A stretch of DNA of 64,000 nt from Neobacillus drentensis NBRC 102427 (lineage in GTDB: Bacteria; Bacillota; Bacilli; Bacillales; Cytobacillaceae): assembly GCF_001591445.1 (NCBI RefSeq), contig NZ_BCUX01000003.1:124001-188000 (forward strand), read 5' to 3'. The translations under genes and the position numbers were made by a program. Positions 35,276 to 43,511 of the stretch are shown here, one piece after another. The stretch's first letter is position 1. Every line of letters begins with the position of its first letter. A model generated the notes under the pieces. It saw only the letters and a list, made by a program, of their open reading frames with translations. It had not been told where the DNA came from and did not search any database.

Positions 35276-36175
35276 TTATTTCTTAGCTTGGTTTGTATGC
35301 GGATCCAACAAATCGCGAAGACCGTCTCCAAATAAATTAAATCCTAATACAGAAAGAACAATGCATATCCCAGGATATACAACCATCCACCATGCGGTAA
35401 AAATCACCTTTTTTCCATCGTATAAAATGTTCCCCCAGCTTGGATCAGGCGCTGGCACACCAGCCCCCAAAAAGCTTAAAGCCGCTTCAACGATAATCGC
35501 ATTAGCAAATATAAATGTCGCCTGCACAATAAGCGGAGATAGTGTGTTTGGAGCAATGTGAAGCCATATGATTCGCCATGAGGAGGCCCCTTGTGCTTTC
35601 ATTGCTTCTATATACGTTTCTTCCCGCACGACTAACGCAGCCGAGCGTACAACCCTGGCAATGTATGGGATATACACGATACTTAACGATAAAATAACAT
35701 TATTTGTACTTGCTCCGAGAGCCGCCATAAGAGCAATCGCTAATAAAATCGCAGGGAAAGCCATAATCCCATCGCAAATTCTCATCAATACATTATCTAA
35801 CACGCGATAATAACTAGCATATAAGCCTACTGCCATACCAACGATAGAGGCGATAGCAGCTACTGCAAAGCCAACACCCATCGATACTTGTGCTCCGTAA
35901 ATAATTCGGCTAAGCAAATCCCGCCCGAATTCATCTGTCCCCAAAAGGTGAATTGAGCTAGGAGCACCCAATCTATCATCCACCTTCATTCCATAAGGGT
36001 CGTGCGAAATAACAAGCGGACCCAAAATGGAAAGGAGTATTAAGAATATAATAATAGCTAAACCAACGACTGCTAATTTATTTGCAAAAAAACGGCGGAT
36101 AAACAACTGTCGTTGTTGTTTCTTCAAATTACTCTTGATCACAATGAGTTCTTCTCTTTTTTCCAGCGCCTCCAT
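35276..36175 (-). CDS. peptide ABC transporter permease (DppC/OppC type)
   Basis: A 299-residue inner-membrane permease. It has one N-terminal helix (LAVVGLAIIIFLILLSILGP), then the DPYGMKVDDRLGAPSSIHLLGTDEFGRDLLSRIIYGA block that is diagnostic for DppC, and five further helices. EAMKAQGASSWRIIWLHIAPNTLSPLIV (about 195-222) is the EAA loop that contacts the ATPase. The N-terminal 25 residues are charged and cytosolic. It pairs with the DppB-type permease immediately upstream (15 bp gap). Confidence 0.93.
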   Translation of the reverse strand: MEALEKREELIVIKSNLKKQQRQLFIRRFFANKLAVVGLAIIIFLILLSILGPLVISHDPYGMKVDDRLGAPSSIHLLGTDEFGRDLLSRIIYGAQVSMGVGFAVAAIASIVGMAVGLYASYYRVLDNVLMRICDGIMAFPAILLAIALMAALGASTNNVILSLSIVYIPYIARVVRSAALVVREETYIEAMKAQGASSWRIIWLHIAPNTLSPLIVQATFIFANAIIVEAALSFLGAGVPAPDPSWGNILYDGKKVIFTAWWMVVYPGICIVLSVLGFNLFGDGLRDLLDPHTNQAKK

Positions 36176-36189
36176 CTCTCGTCTCCTTT

Positions 36190-37140
36190 CTATTTCTGAT
36201 CGAGCCTAACCCGTGGATCAATCACCCCATATAACAAATCAATCACCAAGTTAATAAACACGTACGTAAAGGTTACAAATAAAACAACACCTTGAATGAC
36301 GGAGTAATCCCGTCTTCCAACTGAATTAATAATGAGTTGACCAATCCCAGGAATATTAAAAATCGTTTCTACTACCGCAGCACCAGTAATTAACACTCCA
36401 AATGTTTGACCAAGAACCGTTAATATCGGTAGAAAAGCATTGCGAAGTGCATGTCTGTAAATCACATGCCGTTCTTTCACACCTTTTGACCTGGCTGCTT
36501 TTATAAAATTGGTATTTAGAACTTCGAGCAAGGAAGATCTTGTCATCCGAGCTGTTAAAGCGATTTGCATGCTTCCCAAGGCAATTGCAGGCATAATTAA
36601 ATATTTCAAATGAAGCAATAAGCCCTCACTTAAAGGCTCGTAACCACCAACCGGCAACCATCTTAGTTGCACTGCAAACACTAAGACAAGAAATAGTCCA
36701 AGCAAGAAGCTTGGAACGGAAATCCCTAACAGCGCCACTCCCATTAAAGATTGATCTGTAGCAGATCCTCTACGTGTAGCAGCAATAATACCTAAAGGAA
36801 TCCCGATTAAAATTGCCATAATCTCTGCCAAAATCGCAAGCGATACAGTTGGTCCAAGATGGCTAATAATTGTATCCATAACGGGTTGTTTCATAAAATA
36901 CGAATAGCCAAAGTCCCCCTGAAACACACCAGATATCCAATGAACATATTGTTCATGGATTGGATTATTTAATCCTAGTTGTTCGCGCAATGCTTTAACC
37001 TGCTCCTCCGTAGCTGTGTCTCCCAACATCACTGTTGCAGGGTCGCCAGGCGTTAAATGAATAACTAAGAAAACGACTATCGATACAATAAACAAAATGG
37101 GTAGAAGCGCCAACACCCGCTTTAAAATAAAAGCCTTCAA
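36190..37140 (-). CDS. peptide ABC transporter permease (DppB/OppB type)
   Basis: About 316 residues with six membrane helices. It starts MKAFILKRVLALLPILFIVSIVVFLVIHLTPGDPA, the DppB opening. The long periplasmic-side segment LREQLGLNNPIHEQYVHWIS follows, and the EAA-type loop is in NTNFIKAARSKGVKERHVIYRHALRNAFLP. The start is TTG at 37140, chosen because AAAGGAGGGG lies five bases upstream; an earlier ATG (37173) lacks a site and would add 11 non-family residues. It is part of the five-gene importer between the substrate-binding protein and DppC. Confidence 0.92.
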   Translation of the reverse strand: MKAFILKRVLALLPILFIVSIVVFLVIHLTPGDPATVMLGDTATEEQVKALREQLGLNNPIHEQYVHWISGVFQGDFGYSYFMKQPVMDTIISHLGPTVSLAILAEIMAILIGIPLGIIAATRRGSATDQSLMGVALLGISVPSFLLGLFLVLVFAVQLRWLPVGGYEPLSEGLLLHLKYLIMPAIALGSMQIALTARMTRSSLLEVLNTNFIKAARSKGVKERHVIYRHALRNAFLPILTVLGQTFGVLITGAAVVETIFNIPGIGQLIINSVGRRDYSVIQGVVLFVTFTYVFINLVIDLLYGVIDPRVRLDQK

Positions 37141-37198
37141 CGTTTCCCCTCCTTTATAAGTTTTCCTCGCCAACTATAGTTGACGAGGAAATGCCAAA

Positions 37199-38773
37199 TT
37201 ATTTTGTTATTTTGGTATTCCATAAAACCGGACCGTTGAAAAATTTAAATCCATCTATCTTCTTTTCCACAGCTAACACTTGAGTAATGTCTCCAAATTT
37301 AATAATCGGTAAGTATTCCCAAGAGTATTCTTGAAGTTCATCCCACGTTTTTTTAGCTTCCTCTATAGAAGTTGCTGTATTAATTGCATGCAACTTTTCG
37401 GCAATTTTCTCATCAACTGGCCCACCATAAAATTTTTCACCGAAAAATAAAAGCTCTGCAGGAGTCGGTACTGGAGGGAAACCGCTAATAAATAGTTGCC
37501 ATTTATCTGGCTGTTCACGCTGCGCTACAGTTGTCGGCCAATCATAAATCTCCAATTTAATTTTCATTCCTAATTTCTCAAGCTGTTCTTTAGCGATGAT
37601 CGTTGCATTTTTCGCGGCTAAGGAATCTTTGGTAGTCAAAATAGTAATCTCTTCTCCGTTATAACCTGCTTCTTCAAGTAATTGTTTCGCCTTTTTAGTA
37701 TCATGCTGATTATATTGCTCTTTTCCTGCTTCACTGAACCACAACACATTTTCTTTCAGCATATAACTGGAATCCGCGCGATAAGCGTCGATAAGTGCTC
37801 CTTTCAATATACTATCGACATCCAAGGCTGCATTAACCGCCTGTCTCATTTTTATATCCGTAAAAAGTCCTTGATTTTTATTAAAAGTCAATGATAAATA
37901 TCCGCTAAAAGATGTAACCATCTTTAAATTCGGATTACTATTCATCTGTTGATAATCGTCTCTTGACATATCATCTGTTATGTTATACTGACCTGTTTGA
38001 ATTCCAGCTAGTCTCGTAGAGCTGTCAGACACGAATTCGAAATAAAGATCATCAACTAAAGCTTCTTTCTTACCTGCTAAACCACTTGCTGGTAAATCGA
38101 CTGGTTGATAACCGTCGAATTTAGCTAAGTGAATATTTTGATCATGTTTCCATTCAACAAATTTGAACGGTCCGGTACCAATATACTCTTCAACTCCTGT
38201 CTCTGGAGCTGCCTCGATTACTTCTTTCGGCATAATCGCAGCAAATTGGCTTGTGCTTGCAAGCACATTTAAGATTAATGAAGAAGCTTGTTCCACTTTA
38301 AGTAAAACCGTTCCATCGTCCCCAGCTTCAAATTTTGCCCCTTTAATAACCGCTTGTGCCGATCCTGACTTTTCCAACCAGCGATTCATTGACACCAAAA
38401 CATCTTCGGCAGTCATTTCTTTTCCATTATGAAACTTTACACCTTTTCTCAAGTGAAATGTATACGTTTTACCGTCATCACTTACATCTATCGACTCCGC
38501 TAACATTGGAACCGGTTCAAAGTTTTCATTAAAAGCAACTAACGTTTCAAAAATATGTCTTGATACATCTCTTGTAACTAATGCAGTCGTCATATGTGCA
38601 TCCAGTGTCGGTGGCTGAGTAGGGATGGCAACTTTCAATTCCCCACCACTAACTACCCCATTTTCCCCGGATTTCCCTTTTGGAGTTTCACTAGTTTTAT
38701 CACTACAACCAAATAGAACTGCCCCTAAAACCAATATAGTTACAAACATAAAAAACCTGTTTTTGATCTTCAT
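37199..38773 (-). CDS. peptide-type substrate-binding lipoprotein (SBP family 5)
   Basis: A 524-residue extracellular binding protein. MKIKNRFFMFVTILVLGAVLFGCSDKTSET is a lipoprotein signal with lipobox LFGC (Cys near residue 23). The mature part begins GGELKVAIPTQPPTLDAHMTTA and contains YTFHLRKGVKFHNGKEMTAEDVLVSMNRW, the family 5 signature. It presents the imported compound to the DppBC-type permease. Relatives bind peptides, nickel, glutathione or opine-like and aromatic conjugates, so the ligand cannot be read off. The gene starts 136 bp after the preceding VOC gene without a clear sigma-54 site, so it probably shares the 43.4-kb promoter. Confidence 0.92.
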   Translation of the reverse strand: MKIKNRFFMFVTILVLGAVLFGCSDKTSETPKGKSGENGVVSGGELKVAIPTQPPTLDAHMTTALVTRDVSRHIFETLVAFNENFEPVPMLAESIDVSDDGKTYTFHLRKGVKFHNGKEMTAEDVLVSMNRWLEKSGSAQAVIKGAKFEAGDDGTVLLKVEQASSLILNVLASTSQFAAIMPKEVIEAAPETGVEEYIGTGPFKFVEWKHDQNIHLAKFDGYQPVDLPASGLAGKKEALVDDLYFEFVSDSSTRLAGIQTGQYNITDDMSRDDYQQMNSNPNLKMVTSFSGYLSLTFNKNQGLFTDIKMRQAVNAALDVDSILKGALIDAYRADSSYMLKENVLWFSEAGKEQYNQHDTKKAKQLLEEAGYNGEEITILTTKDSLAAKNATIIAKEQLEKLGMKIKLEIYDWPTTVAQREQPDKWQLFISGFPPVPTPAELLFFGEKFYGGPVDEKIAEKLHAINTATSIEEAKKTWDELQEYSWEYLPIIKFGDITQVLAVEKKIDGFKFFNGPVLWNTKITK

Positions 38774-38908
38774 TTATTTCCTCCTCGTATATTAGTAGCC
38801 ATACCTGCTCCTACATAGTCTTGTAAAAAATTCATACAAAAATATTGAATGAGTTTAAATAATAAAAGAATACATTCACCTAGAATACTATCAAGAAAGG
38901 GAAAAATT

Positions 38909-39337
38909 CTATGAGAGATCTGTACGTAAGGGAACGGTCTCTGGAGTTAGTTCAAGAAGTACTCCAAAAGAGTCTTTGGGATGCATAAAACCTAATTCGA
39001 TGTCATCTACATCAAAATAGATACTATTAACGCGAAGCCCTTTTCCTCTTAACTCGGCTAGAGCCAGTTTAGGGTCTTGAAAAGTGAAACAGAGATGATG
39101 AAGGCCTTCTCCGTTTTTTGAAATGTATCGTCCAATTACACTTTCTTCCGACATAGGCTCCATTAAGTAAAGACAGAAGTCCCCAATTTTGACCATACAA
39201 TCCAAATATAATTCTTCCTCAACTGTCCCTTTACTTACTATTTCCCCTCCGAAAGTATTGGCAAAAAAATCGGCCGCTTTATGGATATCTTTAACCGCAA
39301 TGGCAACGTAAGGAACTTTCGTTACTTTTGTATTCAT
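38909..39337 (-). CDS. VOC family protein, methylmalonyl-CoA-epimerase-like (copy 2)
   Basis: A 142-residue two-module VOC protein. VPYVAIAVKDIHKAADFFAN near the start and EGLHHLCFTFQDPKLALAEL in the middle give metal-binding His/Glu positions, and SFGVLLELTPE ends the second module. It closely resembles the 145-residue VOC protein encoded at 40.2-40.6 kb (both start with VTKVPYVAIAVKD). Methylmalonyl-CoA epimerase and glyoxalase I share the pattern. Here it follows an enoyl-CoA hydratase and probably acts on a CoA intermediate (epimerase or lyase). The pair hydratase+VOC is duplicated in the run. Confidence 0.8.
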   Translation of the reverse strand: MNTKVTKVPYVAIAVKDIHKAADFFANTFGGEIVSKGTVEEELYLDCMVKIGDFCLYLMEPMSEESVIGRYISKNGEGLHHLCFTFQDPKLALAELRGKGLRVNSIYFDVDDIELGFMHPKDSFGVLLELTPETVPLRTDLS

Positions 39338-39352
39338 TTTTTCCCTCCTTTA

Positions 39353-40144
39353 TTAATTACCGGTAAATACCGGTAACCTTTTTTCTTTAAACGCTCGAAC
39401 TGCTTCTTTATGATCCATTGTTTGAGCTGCTCTCGGACAGTATACTTGCTCATAGATTAAGGTTGTATTGAGATCTCTTTCTAAACTGTGATTAAGAAGT
39501 TTTTTAGCAATTCCAAGTGCTTTCGTAGGAGCTTGAGACAACTTATTAACTTCCTTTTCCACCTCATTATTAAATTCCTCATACCCTACTACTCTAGAAA
39601 TAAGGCCTAAGTTATAGGCCTCATGAGCATCAAGCGTTCGACCAGAGAATACTAATTCTTTTGCTTTCGCTAATCCAATTAAACGCGGGAGAAAATAGGA
39701 TCCGCCCATTTCCGGGGCCAAACCAACTTTTACAAAAGCTGCTGAAAATTTCGCCTGATCAGATGCAATAATAACATCCCCTGCCAAAGCAAGACTGAAA
39801 CCTGCACCAAAGGCGTAGCCATTAACAGCAGAAATAACAGGAACTTCTAAATTTGCGATGTTGTAGAGTGCACGGTTGGCTAGTCTTAGCGCTTCCTGAT
39901 TATCTTCCTGCGTCATGGTCTCCATTGCTTTCACGTCTCCACCCGCGCAAAATGCTTTTCCAGCCCCGGTAATGACAAGAACTCTAATTTTGTTATTATC
40001 CTGAATAAAGGATACAGCCTGATCCAACTCCTTGATCAAAGCAAAATTTAATGCATTTAGACTGTCCGGTCTGTTTAAAGTTATCCAAGCAATCCCTTCT
40101 TCCACATCCAAAGAAATTGTCTTGAACTCATATACACTCGACAT
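39353..40144 (-). CDS. enoyl-CoA hydratase/isomerase (copy 2)
   Basis: About 263 residues of crotonase. ITGAGKAFCAGGDVKAMETM near 60-80 forms the first oxyanion segment, ISAVNGYAFGAGFSLALAGD near 100-120 the second, and KVGLAPEMGGSYFLPRLIGL near 135-155 the acid/base loop. FCAGGD and GYAFGAG are the canonical motifs. It is very like the 264-residue copy encoded at 40.7-41.5 kb (GDVIIASD.AKFS, LIGLAKAKELVFSGR), evidence of a tandem duplication. The start ATG at 40144 has AAAGGTGGAG upstream. It is the fourth gene of the run. Confidence 0.9.
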   Translation of the reverse strand: MSSVYEFKTISLDVEEGIAWITLNRPDSLNALNFALIKELDQAVSFIQDNNKIRVLVITGAGKAFCAGGDVKAMETMTQEDNQEALRLANRALYNIANLEVPVISAVNGYAFGAGFSLALAGDVIIASDQAKFSAAFVKVGLAPEMGGSYFLPRLIGLAKAKELVFSGRTLDAHEAYNLGLISRVVGYEEFNNEVEKEVNKLSQAPTKALGIAKKLLNHSLERDLNTTLIYEQVYCPRAAQTMDHKEAVRAFKEKRLPVFTGN

Positions 40145-40212
40145 TCTCAACTCCACCTTTCACCACATTGTTTCTCCCTAAAAATTCTTTCATCCAAATA
40201 AAATAGATAAAA

Positions 40213-40650
40213 TTAATCATTCCTGTATTTAATATTCTCAGGTGTCAACTCTATTAACACCCCATGTGCATCTTTTGGATGAAGAAAAGCAAGCTCATCC
40301 GTGGCTTCTCCTAAATCGAAAACCTTTAACGATCTTTCTCTTAAATCTTCAACGGCTTCCTGTAAATTCGGGAAGGAAAAAGCGATATGATGAAGCCCTT
40401 CCCCGCGTTTTTTTATAAATTTGCCCACAACACTGTTTTCATCCATTGGTTCCATTAAATATAGATGAAAATCCCCGATTCGAATCAAAGCATCCTTATA
40501 CCCTAAAAAGTCGGAGTCAGGTCCTGAATACCTAGTAAGCACCTCTCCGCCAAACGTCTTTGTAAAAAAATCGGCTGCTTTGTCACGATCCTTGACTGCA
40601 ATTGCGACATATGGTACCTTTGTTACTTTCGATGAATTCGTTATATTCAT
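40213..40650 (-). CDS. VOC family protein, methylmalonyl-CoA-epimerase-like (copy 1)
   Basis: A 145-residue protein with two VOC modules: VPYVAIAVKDRDKAADFFTK near residue 12-31, GDFHLYLMEPMDENSVVGKF, and EGLHHIAFSFPNLQEAVEDL. The end is HGVLIELTPENIKYRND. It carries the same His/Glu metal positions as methylmalonyl-CoA epimerase. It sits between the two crotonase genes, and together with its partner repeats as a unit further downstream, so it likely acts in the same step as the crotonase (for example epimerising or rearranging the hydrated CoA ester). The function is inferred only from family and position. Confidence 0.8.
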   Translation of the reverse strand: MNITNSSKVTKVPYVAIAVKDRDKAADFFTKTFGGEVLTRYSGPDSDFLGYKDALIRIGDFHLYLMEPMDENSVVGKFIKKRGEGLHHIAFSFPNLQEAVEDLRERSLKVFDLGEATDELAFLHPKDAHGVLIELTPENIKYRND

Positions 40651-40665
40651 ACTGATTCTCCTCTC

Positions 40666-41460
40666 TTATTTTCCTAAGAATTTAGGCGATCTTTTATTGA
40701 TAAAAGCTTGGACACCTTCATTAAAATCATCTGAGTCAAGAGCAAGGTTTTGTCCAAGTTGTTCAAAGCTTAGAGCTGTCTGCAGATTATGATCATAACT
40801 TTTGTTCAATAACTGTTTCATAATCCCGATAGCTTTTGTAGGAGCTTGGCTAAATTGATGAGCCACCTTTTCTATTTCTTGTTCAAAACCTTCACTATTT
40901 ACTACCCTACTTACTATGCCAATATCACAGGCTTCTTTCGCATCTATCATTCTTCCTGTAAACATCAGCTCTTTCGCTTTCGCTAACCCAATAAGTCGCG
41001 GCAGAAAAAATGTACCTCCGCCGTCAGGGATGACTCCAATTTTAATGAAAATTTGCGAGAATTTAGCCTTATCAGATGCGATGATAATATCTCCTGCTAA
41101 AGCGAAGTTAAATCCAAGACCAACGGCATGCCCATTAATCGCTGAAATAACTGGAATTTTTAAATTAGCAATATTCGCAATCACTCGATTTCCAACTTCC
41201 ATTTGTTGATTCATGTCGCCTATGGTATAGTTTTCAAACCCCTTAACATCGCCACCTGCACTAAACGCTTTCCCAGCCCCCGTTATAGTTAATACCCGAA
41301 TGGTGGAATCCTTTTTAATCCGGGAAACAGCCTTATCTAAATCTAGTAACATCGCATTATTTAGGGCATTCAGCTGCTCAGGACGGTTAAGCGTAATTTT
41401 TGCGATCCCATTATTGTTTTCAAAAAGAATCGTTTCGTAAGTTTCTTCAGTAGATAACAA
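40666..41460 (-). CDS. enoyl-CoA hydratase/isomerase (copy 1)
   Basis: A 264-residue crotonase with ITGAGKAFSAGGDVKGFENY, ISAINGHAVGLGFNFALAGD and KIGVIPDGGGTFFLPRLIGL. The GGGTFF loop with PDG suggests the acidic residue is Asp rather than Glu, as in some isomerases and in hydratases acting on unusual CoA esters. The start is TTG at 41460 with GAGGTGG upstream; an out-of-frame ATG nearby gives only a few codons. It is the second gene of the run, 28 bp after the acyl-CoA ligase. Confidence 0.9.
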   Translation of the reverse strand: MLSTEETYETILFENNNGIAKITLNRPEQLNALNNAMLLDLDKAVSRIKKDSTIRVLTITGAGKAFSAGGDVKGFENYTIGDMNQQMEVGNRVIANIANLKIPVISAINGHAVGLGFNFALAGDIIIASDKAKFSQIFIKIGVIPDGGGTFFLPRLIGLAKAKELMFTGRMIDAKEACDIGIVSRVVNSEGFEQEIEKVAHQFSQAPTKAIGIMKQLLNKSYDHNLQTALSFEQLGQNLALDSDDFNEGVQAFINKRSPKFLGK

Positions 41461-41487
41461 TCATCCCACCTCTTTCAAACATAATTC

Positions 41488-43212
41488 TTAGATTTTAACT
41501 TTTTGAAGCTCTTCTAAAATTAAAGCCCTTAATTTATATTTTTCAATTTTATTTGTCGGGGTTTTTGGCAAGTCCGGAACGATGCGAATGTGCTTCGGCC
41601 ACATATACTTAGGCATTTCTCTTCTCGCCCATTCTTTTAGTGTTTCTTCATTTAATTTATCTGTTCTCGGAACAACGTAGACAACAATATCATCCCCATC
41701 TCCCTCTTCGGCTGGAATTGGAAAAGCGGCACATATATCAACTAATTCATGCTGATTTATGAGACTTTCAACTTGATAGGATGAAATATTCTCCCCTTTA
41801 TGTCTTATCAAACTTTTCATTCGGTCAACGAAATAATAGAATCCATTTTCATCCTTATAGCCTACATCCCCTGAATGAAACCAAAGATTTTGGAAGGCTT
41901 CTGCAGTCGCTGCAGGCTTGTTATAATATTCTTTCATCATGATATGCGGAAAAAGAGGGCGATAAGCAAATTGTCCTGACTCTCCAATGTCACATTCCTC
42001 ATCATGTTCATTTAGGATTGCTACTTCCATAAATGGAGTCGAACCTCCTACGAAACCTTTTGGAAATTTTATGTTACCTTTTGGAAAAGAAAGATTTAAA
42101 TTTTTGGCAATTTCGGCTACTTCTTCCCTTGTATATCCTTTATACAGTTCAATTGGAGTGCCTTGTTCCTCACCAAGCTCATCAATAATTATATGACACC
42201 CGCCCCCGGTCTCAGTCTGCCCATACTCTGTTTCTACAAAATGAATACCAAATCGTTTGGCGAAATCATTGTGATATTCAGGCAGCGGCTGCAGTTGTAC
42301 TTTTTTCAATGTATTATTACGGTCGTTTTCAGTTGGGGCGGCTTTCATTAACCAATTAATCATCACATCTACAAGGATTGCATTTGTCGCTCCGCTTATT
42401 TCAATTCGCTCCCAAAAATTACTTGGACTGAATTTATCCCACATCGCAACCGTGCACCCGACAAAAGCGGCATTGACAACATTCGCAAATGCTGCTCCGA
42501 CATGATACATCGGCAGGTCACTATAAAGGACATCCTTTTGATTATTAAAAGAGCGGATAAGGTACGTATAACTGTGAAGACAACGATAGGATTGTGCAAC
42601 CCCTTTAGAAGGGCCTGTTGTACCTGATGTGTAAATAATATTCGCTATATCGTAATAATGGAGGTCAATATTTGGATTGTCATTATTCCCAACTATAAAA
42701 TCTTGAAACAACAGACAAGGAAACTTTCCATCAAGATTGATATTTACTTCGTCTTGATAATCATGTTCCCACTCTTTTGGATCATGGAGCACGATTGGTA
42801 TAGACGTTAATCTATCTTTTATATCGTTGATGATTGGTACCATTTGCCTTTCCGTAATCAGCATTTTTGGCTCTGTATCATTAATCTGATATGAAAGCAG
42901 GTTGCCCTTATAATTAAAGTTAATCGGACAGTAAACAGCCCCCGCTTTCCAAATACCAAACATTGCAATTGATGTAATGAAAGGATTTTTTAAAAATAGT
43001 GAAATGCGATCACCTTTTTGAATGCCATTGTCGATTAATTTGTGTGCGAAACTGTTTGCCAGTTCATTGAATACCTTATAGGTAATCGATCGATGGTCTT
43101 CCCCGTAATAGATAAACGTTTTGTCTCCTTTTTCTCTTGCCCATTTTTCAAGATGTTTGATAACCGATTCTTCTTCAGTCCCTAATGTTTGTTTAAACAT
43201 TTCCATACCCAT
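41488..43212 (-). CDS. acyl-CoA ligase, CaiC-like (AMP-forming)
   Basis: About 574 residues. The P-loop ANIIYTSGTTGPSKGVAQSY lies near 185-205, the A5 block FVETEYGQTETGGG near 327-340, and the A8 block FYYFVDRMKSLIRHKGENIS near 440-460. The catalytic Lys is in TPTNKIEKYKLRALI near the end. It resembles crotonobetaine/carnitine-CoA ligase CaiC and bile-acid-type ligases more than fatty-acid ligases. It is the first gene of the long run with the importer and M20 amidohydrolase; probably it activates the acid released inside the cell. ATG at 43212, TGGAGGGG upstream. Its last 20 codons are also present as a scrap at 24.83 kb. Confidence 0.9.
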   Translation of the reverse strand: MGMEMFKQTLGTEEESVIKHLEKWAREKGDKTFIYYGEDHRSITYKVFNELANSFAHKLIDNGIQKGDRISLFLKNPFITSIAMFGIWKAGAVYCPINFNYKGNLLSYQINDTEPKMLITERQMVPIINDIKDRLTSIPIVLHDPKEWEHDYQDEVNINLDGKFPCLLFQDFIVGNNDNPNIDLHYYDIANIIYTSGTTGPSKGVAQSYRCLHSYTYLIRSFNNQKDVLYSDLPMYHVGAAFANVVNAAFVGCTVAMWDKFSPSNFWERIEISGATNAILVDVMINWLMKAAPTENDRNNTLKKVQLQPLPEYHNDFAKRFGIHFVETEYGQTETGGGCHIIIDELGEEQGTPIELYKGYTREEVAEIAKNLNLSFPKGNIKFPKGFVGGSTPFMEVAILNEHDEECDIGESGQFAYRPLFPHIMMKEYYNKPAATAEAFQNLWFHSGDVGYKDENGFYYFVDRMKSLIRHKGENISSYQVESLINQHELVDICAAFPIPAEEGDGDDIVVYVVPRTDKLNEETLKEWARREMPKYMWPKHIRIVPDLPKTPTNKIEKYKLRALILEELQKVKI

Positions 43213-43356
43213 AAATTCCCCTCCAAACTTACACATAATAACATTTGCAACTTGTTGAATTCGTTTACATTTTTGCAGTGTTTGTGTTCTCCCCTTTTTC
43301 TAACCATGATGACTTCAGAAACAGCTTTATCATGTTACAACCTCATGATATAACAA

Positions 43357-43373
43357 TGCAATTACTGTGCCAA
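43357..43373 (-). promoter_or_regulatory. sigma-54 (-24/-12) promoter of the ligase/importer run
   Basis: On the minus strand TTGGCAC AGTAA TTGCA, a perfect consensus with the ten-base GG to GC spacing. It sits about 145 bp before the ligase ATG, between the ligase and the divergent activator gene. ATGAATATT lies 23 bp further upstream at 43396-43404. Confidence 0.92.
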
Positions 43374-43444
43374 TAGTAGAAACATATAAATAGTAATGAA
43401 TATTGTGAATATTATTGAAATTAAAGAGGGATTTTGCTTGTTAG

Positions 43445-43485
43445 TGATGAATAATAGAATCAGGTGATGAATTTTTTATCAAAGG
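43445..43485. promoter_or_regulatory. activator binding site (UAS) beside the regulator gene
   Basis: TGATGAAT at 43445-43452 and 43465-43472, 20 bp apart, exactly as at 31539-31566. The 29-base segment 43457-43485 is nearly identical to 31551-31579. It lies 70-110 bp upstream of the -24 box and only 27 bp before the activator start codon, so autoregulation is possible. Confidence 0.78.
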
Positions 43486-43511
43486 ACATCTGATGAAGGG
43501 AGTGTTTTCAT

